DNA from: UBA6918 sp040754425
GTDB lineage: Bacteria; Pseudomonadota; Gammaproteobacteria; Burkholderiales; Thiobacillaceae
NCBI GenBank assembly: GCA_040754425.1
Contig: JBFMCR010000006.1
Coordinates: 1 to 47,312 of the forward strand
Direction: 5' to 3'
DNA: 47,312 nucleotides
The position numbers and the translations under genes were made by a program. The notes under the pieces were generated by a model. The model was not told where the DNA came from, ran no database searches, and saw only the letters and a list, made by a program, of their open reading frames with translations. Below, piece after piece: positions 43,388 through 47,312 of the stretch; within the stretch, counting starts at the first letter, position 1, and the number at the start of each line of letters is the position of its first letter.

Positions 43388-44022
43388 GTTTTCACTTCGA
43401 TGAAGGAGTCCAGCACTGCAACCGGCGCATGCTCATGCAAGTCCTCCGGCAGGTGGGCGCCGTAGGTCACGCCCAGGCGGTCCACCCCGGCGTTGCGGGC
43501 CATCAGCATGTCGTGGCCGGTGTCGCCGATCACCAGGGCCTGGCGCTTTTCCAGCATCAGCTCGTCGAGGATTTCCTCGACCATGGCAGGATGCGGCTTG
43601 GAATGGGTTTGGTCGGCACAACGCGTGGCGGAGAAATACGTCCTTAGCCGCGAATGATCCAGCGCGCGCTGCAGGCTTTTCACGCTTTTGCCGGTCGCTA
43701 CCGCGAGGATGAAACCGGCGCCATGCAGTTCGCGTATGCCCTCCTCTACCCCTTCGAACAGCGGAATCTCGGCGTCGCGTCCCAGATAGTAATGGCGGTA
43801 GCGCTCCACCAGCCGGGAGTAATCGCCTTCCGGCAAGTCGGGCAACAGGGTTTGCAGGGCCTGTTGCAGGCCCAGGCCGATGATCCGGCGGCAGGCGCGC
43901 TCGCCCGGCACGGGGATGCCAAGGTCGGCGCAAGCCCGCTGGATGGAATCGACGATGAAGCCTGCCGAATCCATCAGGGTGCCGTCCCAGTCGAAAATCA
44001 AAAGCTCATACTGTCTGGGCAT
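43366..44022 (-). CDS. HAD-family phosphatase (phosphoglycolate phosphatase-like)
   Basis: This haloacid-dehalogenase-superfamily hydrolase is nearest to Gph-type phosphatases, which remove 2-phosphoglycolate formed by DNA repair or photorespiration. It has 218 residues. The nucleophile pair Asp11 and Asp13 lies in LLIFDWDGTLMDS. A helical cap follows. LAVATGKSVKSL and KPHPAMVEEIL, then VIGDTGHDMLMARNAG, complete the HAD motifs. The ATG at 44022 gives the normal start and overlaps rluC by 17 bases. Substrate is inferred only. Confidence 0.88.
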   Translation of the reverse strand: MPRQYELLIFDWDGTLMDSAGFIVDSIQRACADLGIPVPGERACRRIIGLGLQQALQTLLPDLPEGDYSRLVERYRHYYLGRDAEIPLFEGVEEGIRELHGAGFILAVATGKSVKSLQRALDHSRLRTYFSATRCADQTHSKPHPAMVEEILDELMLEKRQALVIGDTGHDMLMARNAGVDRLGVTYGAHLPEDLHEHAPVAVLDSFIEVKTWLMERA

Positions 44023-44968
44023 TTTTATCGAGTTTATCCAAAAACCGTTGCAGGTCATCTGGCAGCGGCGCCTCGAAAATCAAGGGCTCTCCCGTGACCG
44101 GATGGTTGAAGCTGAGTTTCGCGGCATGCAGGAACATGCGCTTCAGTCCCTGCCCGGCCAGTTCCTTGTTGAGCGGAAAATTGCCATACTTGTCGTCGCC
44201 GGCGATGGGGTGCTTGAGATAGGCCAGATGCACGCGGATCTGATGGGTGCGGCCGGTCTTGAGCTCCGCTTCCAGCAATGCGAAGCCCGGCCAGGTTCTG
44301 ACGCGGCGGAACACCGTGTGCGCGGTCTGCCCGCCTTCGTCCACGCTCACCCTTCTTTCCCCCCCGGGGGTGACAAACTTGCGCAAGGACAGCTTGACGT
44401 TGCGCACTTCGTCACGCCAGCGCCCCGTGGCCAGCACGAGATAACGCTTGTCGATGCGGTGCTGGCGGAAAATCTCGTGCAGCGCGGTGAGCGCACTGCG
44501 TTTCAAGGCCACCACCAGCACGCCCGAGGTTTCCCGATCCAGGCGGTGTGCCAGTTCCATGAAGCGGTGTTGGGGGAATTCCAGGCGCAGCTGTTCGATC
44601 ACCCCGCGCGAGATGCCGCTGCCGCCGTGCACGGCCATGCCGGCGGGCTTGTTCAGCACGATGAGGTACTCGTCCTGGTAGAGGATGCGCGGGGCCAGTC
44701 GCGGCACGTCCCGCGGCAGGGTGGTGGCCTTGGGCAAGGACTCGGCCACCCGCACCGGCGGAATGCGCACCTCGTCGCCCGATTTCAGCTTGTAGCTGGC
44801 CTCGGCGCGGCCGCCGTTTACCCGCACCTCACCGCCGCGAACCAGCTTGTAGATGCGGCTTTTGGGCACGCCCTTCAACTGGCCGAGCAGAAAGTTGTCG
44901 AGGCGCTGGCCTTCGTGCGCTTCGTCGACTTTCACCCGCTTGACCGAAACTTTGCCTAAGTCATTCAT
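44006..44968 (-). CDS. rluC: 23S rRNA pseudouridine synthase RluC
   Basis: RluC makes pseudouridine at 955, 2504 and 2580 of 23S rRNA in E. coli. It has 320 residues. An S4 domain (DNFLLGQLKGVPKSRIYKLV) is followed by the RluA-type catalytic domain with AHRLDRETSGVLVVAL (catalytic Asp) and KTGRTHQIRVHLAYLKHPI. The ATG at 44968 was chosen over a frame to 45118. The region just upstream is AT-rich (TATATA). It is divergent from rne, as in E. coli. Confidence 0.95.
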   Translation of the reverse strand: MNDLGKVSVKRVKVDEAHEGQRLDNFLLGQLKGVPKSRIYKLVRGGEVRVNGGRAEASYKLKSGDEVRIPPVRVAESLPKATTLPRDVPRLAPRILYQDEYLIVLNKPAGMAVHGGSGISRGVIEQLRLEFPQHRFMELAHRLDRETSGVLVVALKRSALTALHEIFRQHRIDKRYLVLATGRWRDEVRNVKLSLRKFVTPGGERRVSVDEGGQTAHTVFRRVRTWPGFALLEAELKTGRTHQIRVHLAYLKHPIAGDDKYGNFPLNKELAGQGLKRMFLHAAKLSFNHPVTGEPLIFEAPLPDDLQRFLDKLDKNAQTV

Positions 44969-44981
44969 TTTTATATATACT
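44952..44981 (+). promoter_or_regulatory. Candidate sigma-70 promoter for rne
   Basis: TTGCCT (44952-44957) and TATACT (44976-44981) are separated by 18 bases on the plus strand, at 4/6 and 5/6 to consensus. Transcription would start near 44989, giving a leader of about 370 bases before the rne ATG. E. coli rne also has a leader of about 360 bases, used for autoregulation. This promoter overlaps the start of rluC on the other strand. Confidence 0.4.
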
Positions 44982-44989
44982 GCGCTGGT

Positions 44990-45358
44990 TCCTGGGGGCT
45001 TCAGGCCGCCATCGAACCCGAATTCACCGGTTGTTTTCACCCACCGGCACTTTGCATCCGTATCTTTCGCGCCCGCGCGGCCTGAAAAACTCAGCACCGC
45101 GATGCCCGCGCCCGACATGATGCGAAGGAAAAAGTGGTGATACTAACTTAATGTAACGTGCATTACGCATACGACTGGCCTGGTCGACCTTACCAGGTCT
45201 AAGAAGCAACGCCCGCGTCGAGCAATCTCCGCGGCGTTTTGACCGGACTGAAAAACCCTTCAATTATTTTTTGATGACCGTTCTGCTGACCCCCATTCAC
45301 AGGCCTCACAGACCCTGACGGTTTTTCCGTCCCGTATGCGTGCGCGCGGGAGTAAAAC
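44990..45358 (+). promoter_or_regulatory. Long non-coding leader of rne
   Basis: No gene is seen between rluC and rne. The region folds in places: CCTGGT/ACCAGG (about 45180-45198), AACGCC to GGCGTTTT (about 45208-45241) and GACGG/CCGTC (about 45317-45332). A purine-rich CGCGGGAG site lies just before the ATG. In E. coli, RNase E represses its own mRNA through structures in this leader. The same role here is inferred from position and length. Confidence 0.4.
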
Positions 45359-47312
45359 ATGAAGCGCATGCTATTCAACGCCACCCAGGCGGAGGAACTG
45401 CGGGTGGCCATCGTCGACGGGCAGAAGCTCATCGACCTGGATATCGAATCCTCTGCAAAAGAGCAACGCAAGAGCAACATCTACAAGGGCGTCATCACCC
45501 GCATCGAGCCCAGCCTGGAAGCGGCTTTCGTCGACTACGGCTGCGAGCGCCACGGCTTTCTGCCGTTCAAGGAAATCGCCCGTTCCTGCGTCAAGGGCTC
45601 CGGCCGCCCCGCCGACCTCATTCGCGAGGGCATGGAACTCATCGTGCAGGTGGAAAAGGACGAGCGCGGCAACAAGGGCGCCGCACTCACCACCTACGTT
45701 TCGCTCGCCGGCCGCTACCTCGTGCTGATGCCCAACAACCCGCGCGGCGGCGGCGTGTCGCGCCGCATCGAGGGCGAGGATCGCAACGAGCTCAAGGACG
45801 CCATGGCGGGCCTGGAAGTGCCCGAGGGCATGAGCCTGATCGGGCGCACCGCCGGCATCGGCCGCACCACCGAGGAACTGCAGTGGGACTTGAACTACCT
45901 GCTGCAACTGTGGAAAGCCATCGAGGGCGCGGCCACCAGCCAGCCAGCCCCCCTCCTCATCTACCAGGAAAGCTCCCTGGTCATCCGCGCCATCCGCGAC
46001 TACTTCCAGCCCGACATCGGCGAGATCCTCATCGACACCGAAGACGTGTTCGAGCAGGCGCAGGGCTTCATGGCCCACGTCATGCCGGCCAACGTCAACC
46101 GCGTGAAGCTGTACAAAGACGACGTTCCGCTGTTCTCGCGCTTCCAGATCGAACACCAGATCGAATCCGCCTACTCGCGCCAGGTCAACCTGCCCTCGGG
46201 CGGCGCCATCGTCATCGACCATACCGAAGCGCTGGTGTCCATCGACGTCAACTCGGCACGCGCCACCAAGGGCGGCGACATCGAGGAAACCGCCTACCGC
46301 ACCAACCTGGAAGCGGCCGATGAAATCGCGCGCCAAGCCAGGCTGCGCGACCTCGGCGGCCTCATCGTCATCGACTTCATCGACATGGAGTCGCAGAAGA
46401 ACCAGCGCGATGTGGAAAACCGCCTGCGCGACGCCCTGCACCACGACCGCGCCCGCGTGCAGATGGGCAAGATCTCGCGCTTCGGTCTGATGGAACTGTC
46501 GCGCCAGCGGTTACAACCGTCATTGGGCGAGACCAGCCACCAGCCCTGCCCGCGCTGCGGCGGCACCGGACACATCCGTGGCACGGAGTCGACCGCACTG
46601 CACATCCTGCGCATCCTGCAGGAAGAAGCCATGAAGGAAAACACCGGCGCCATCCACGCCCAAGTGCCGGTGGAAGTCGCCACCTTCCTGCTGAACGAAA
46701 AGCGCCAGGACATCCATGCCCTGGAAGCGCGCTTCAAGATCAACGTGGTGCTGATCCCCAACATCCACCTGGAAACGCCGCATTACACGGTCGAGCGCAT
46801 CAAGCACGAGGATCTCAACCGCGAAGGCGTCATCGAGCCCAGTTACAAGATGGTAGTGGTGCCCGAAACCGAGAAGCCCTTTGCCGCGCGCGAACAGAAA
46901 CCTGCCGCGCCTGAGGCCATGGTCAAGGGCATTACCCCTGCGCAGCCTGCGCCCCTGGCCGCGCCCCAGCCCGCCGCCGCACCGTCAGGCGCCGAATCGG
47001 CCGGCCTCATCAGCCGCATTCTTGGCTGGTTCAGGAAAGGCGAAACGGCGGCCCCGGCTGCCGCCGAGCCGATCGAGCCCGGACGCGAAGAGCGCAGGCC
47101 AAGCAGCAGCCGCGAGCGCAGCAGCGAAAAACGCGAGCGCTCTTCCCGTTCCAGCCGCGGATCGCGCCGTTCCGAGCAGGGAGAAACCGGTGAAACCCGG
47201 CCCCAGGAAAGCAAGGAAAAACCCCCGCGCCAACCCAAATCCTCGTCACGCCAGCAACAGCCCAAGACCGAGCCGGCACAGCCGGTCGAATCCCAGCGCC
47301 AGCCGGCACTGG
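45359..47312 (+). CDS. rne: Ribonuclease E (3' end beyond the window)
   Basis: This endoribonuclease initiates mRNA decay and processes rRNA and tRNA. About 651 residues are visible. The start MKRMLFNATQAEELRVAIVD is typical. An S1 domain (about 38-120, IYKGVITRIEPSLEAAFVDYG) precedes the catalytic DNase-I-like region with LIVIDFIDME. The zinc-link motif CPRCGGTG is near residue 397. The tail after about 520 is Pro/Ala-rich, then Arg/Ser/Glu-rich, as expected for the degradosome-scaffold region. RNase G is excluded by this tail. It is divergent from rluC. Confidence 0.97.
   Translation, partial: MKRMLFNATQAEELRVAIVDGQKLIDLDIESSAKEQRKSNIYKGVITRIEPSLEAAFVDYGCERHGFLPFKEIARSCVKGSGRPADLIREGMELIVQVEKDERGNKGAALTTYVSLAGRYLVLMPNNPRGGGVSRRIEGEDRNELKDAMAGLEVPEGMSLIGRTAGIGRTTEELQWDLNYLLQLWKAIEGAATSQPAPLLIYQESSLVIRAIRDYFQPDIGEILIDTEDVFEQAQGFMAHVMPANVNRVKLYKDDVPLFSRFQIEHQIESAYSRQVNLPSGGAIVIDHTEALVSIDVNSARATKGGDIEETAYRTNLEAADEIARQARLRDLGGLIVIDFIDMESQKNQRDVENRLRDALHHDRARVQMGKISRFGLMELSRQRLQPSLGETSHQPCPRCGGTGHIRGTESTALHILRILQEEAMKENTGAIHAQVPVEVATFLLNEKRQDIHALEARFKINVVLIPNIHLETPHYTVERIKHEDLNREGVIEPSYKMVVVPETEKPFAAREQKPAAPEAMVKGITPAQPAPLAAPQPAAAPSGAESAGLISRILGWFRKGETAAPAAAEPIEPGREERRPSSSRERSSEKRERSSRSSRGSRRSEQGETGETRPQESKEKPPRQPKSSSRQQQPKTEPAQPVESQRQPAL

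Overview
The window reads as a dense stretch of core chromosome from a GC-rich betaproteobacterium, closest in style to Nitrosomonadales, Rhodocyclales or Burkholderiales. I cannot name the species. The evidence is a fatty-acid synthesis cluster in the order rne-rluC-gph-Rieske-sppA...maf-yceD-rpmF-plsX-fabHDG-acpP-fabF-pabBC-mltG-tmk-holB-pilZ-tatD, a grpE-dnaK-dnaJ operon, and trpH-yciO-trpS-lon-scpA-scpB-rluB. I see no prophage, CRISPR array, rRNA operon or transposase gene.

Layout. 183-9245 (minus strand): trpH-like PHP phosphatase, yciO, an M50 protease, trpS, lon, scpA, scpB, rluB. 9392-11681 (plus): yciB, yciI, bolA, a periplasmic parvulin and a slightly divergent hfq. 11691-16150 (minus): a GT39/ArnT-like glycosyltransferase, a TVP38-type membrane protein, a GT2 glycosyltransferase and rhlE, followed by tRNA-Ser(GGA). 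16684-18098 (minus): an unknown exported protein and a TPR protein. 18223-23554 (plus): grpE, dnaK and dnaJ behind a good sigma-32 promoter, then mmsA. 23556-35911 (minus): tatD, pilZ, holB, tmk, mltG, pabC, pabB, fabF, acpP, fabG, fabD, fabH, plsX, rpmF and yceD, with a consensus sigma-70 promoter at the yceD end. 35996-41006 (plus): a two-subunit pyruvate carboxylase pair, maf, an RsmI-like methyltransferase and a small unknown gene. 41009-44968 (minus): an orphan ParA, a Rof-like protein, sppA, a Rieske protein, gph and rluC. 45359 to the end (plus): rne, cut by the window edge.

The coding content is mostly housekeeping. The unusual material is between the genes. At least nine spacers carry fold-back elements built from short tandem words of 7, 8 or 9 bases. 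Each locus has its own word. Read along the mRNA, the purine-rich arm comes first and the pyrimidine-rich arm second. The gene downstream (dnaJ, tatD, fabD, maf, pycB) usually has no Shine-Dalgarno sequence. One array supplies the last codons and stop of lon. Two longer transposase-free fold-back elements (1152-1570 and 31120-31437), two hairpins that bury Shine-Dalgarno sequences (lon, mmsA) and a split tRNA-Ser-like remnant (16317-16462) complete the non-coding picture. No computation was run: families come from reading motifs, and promoters and hairpins from reading bases.
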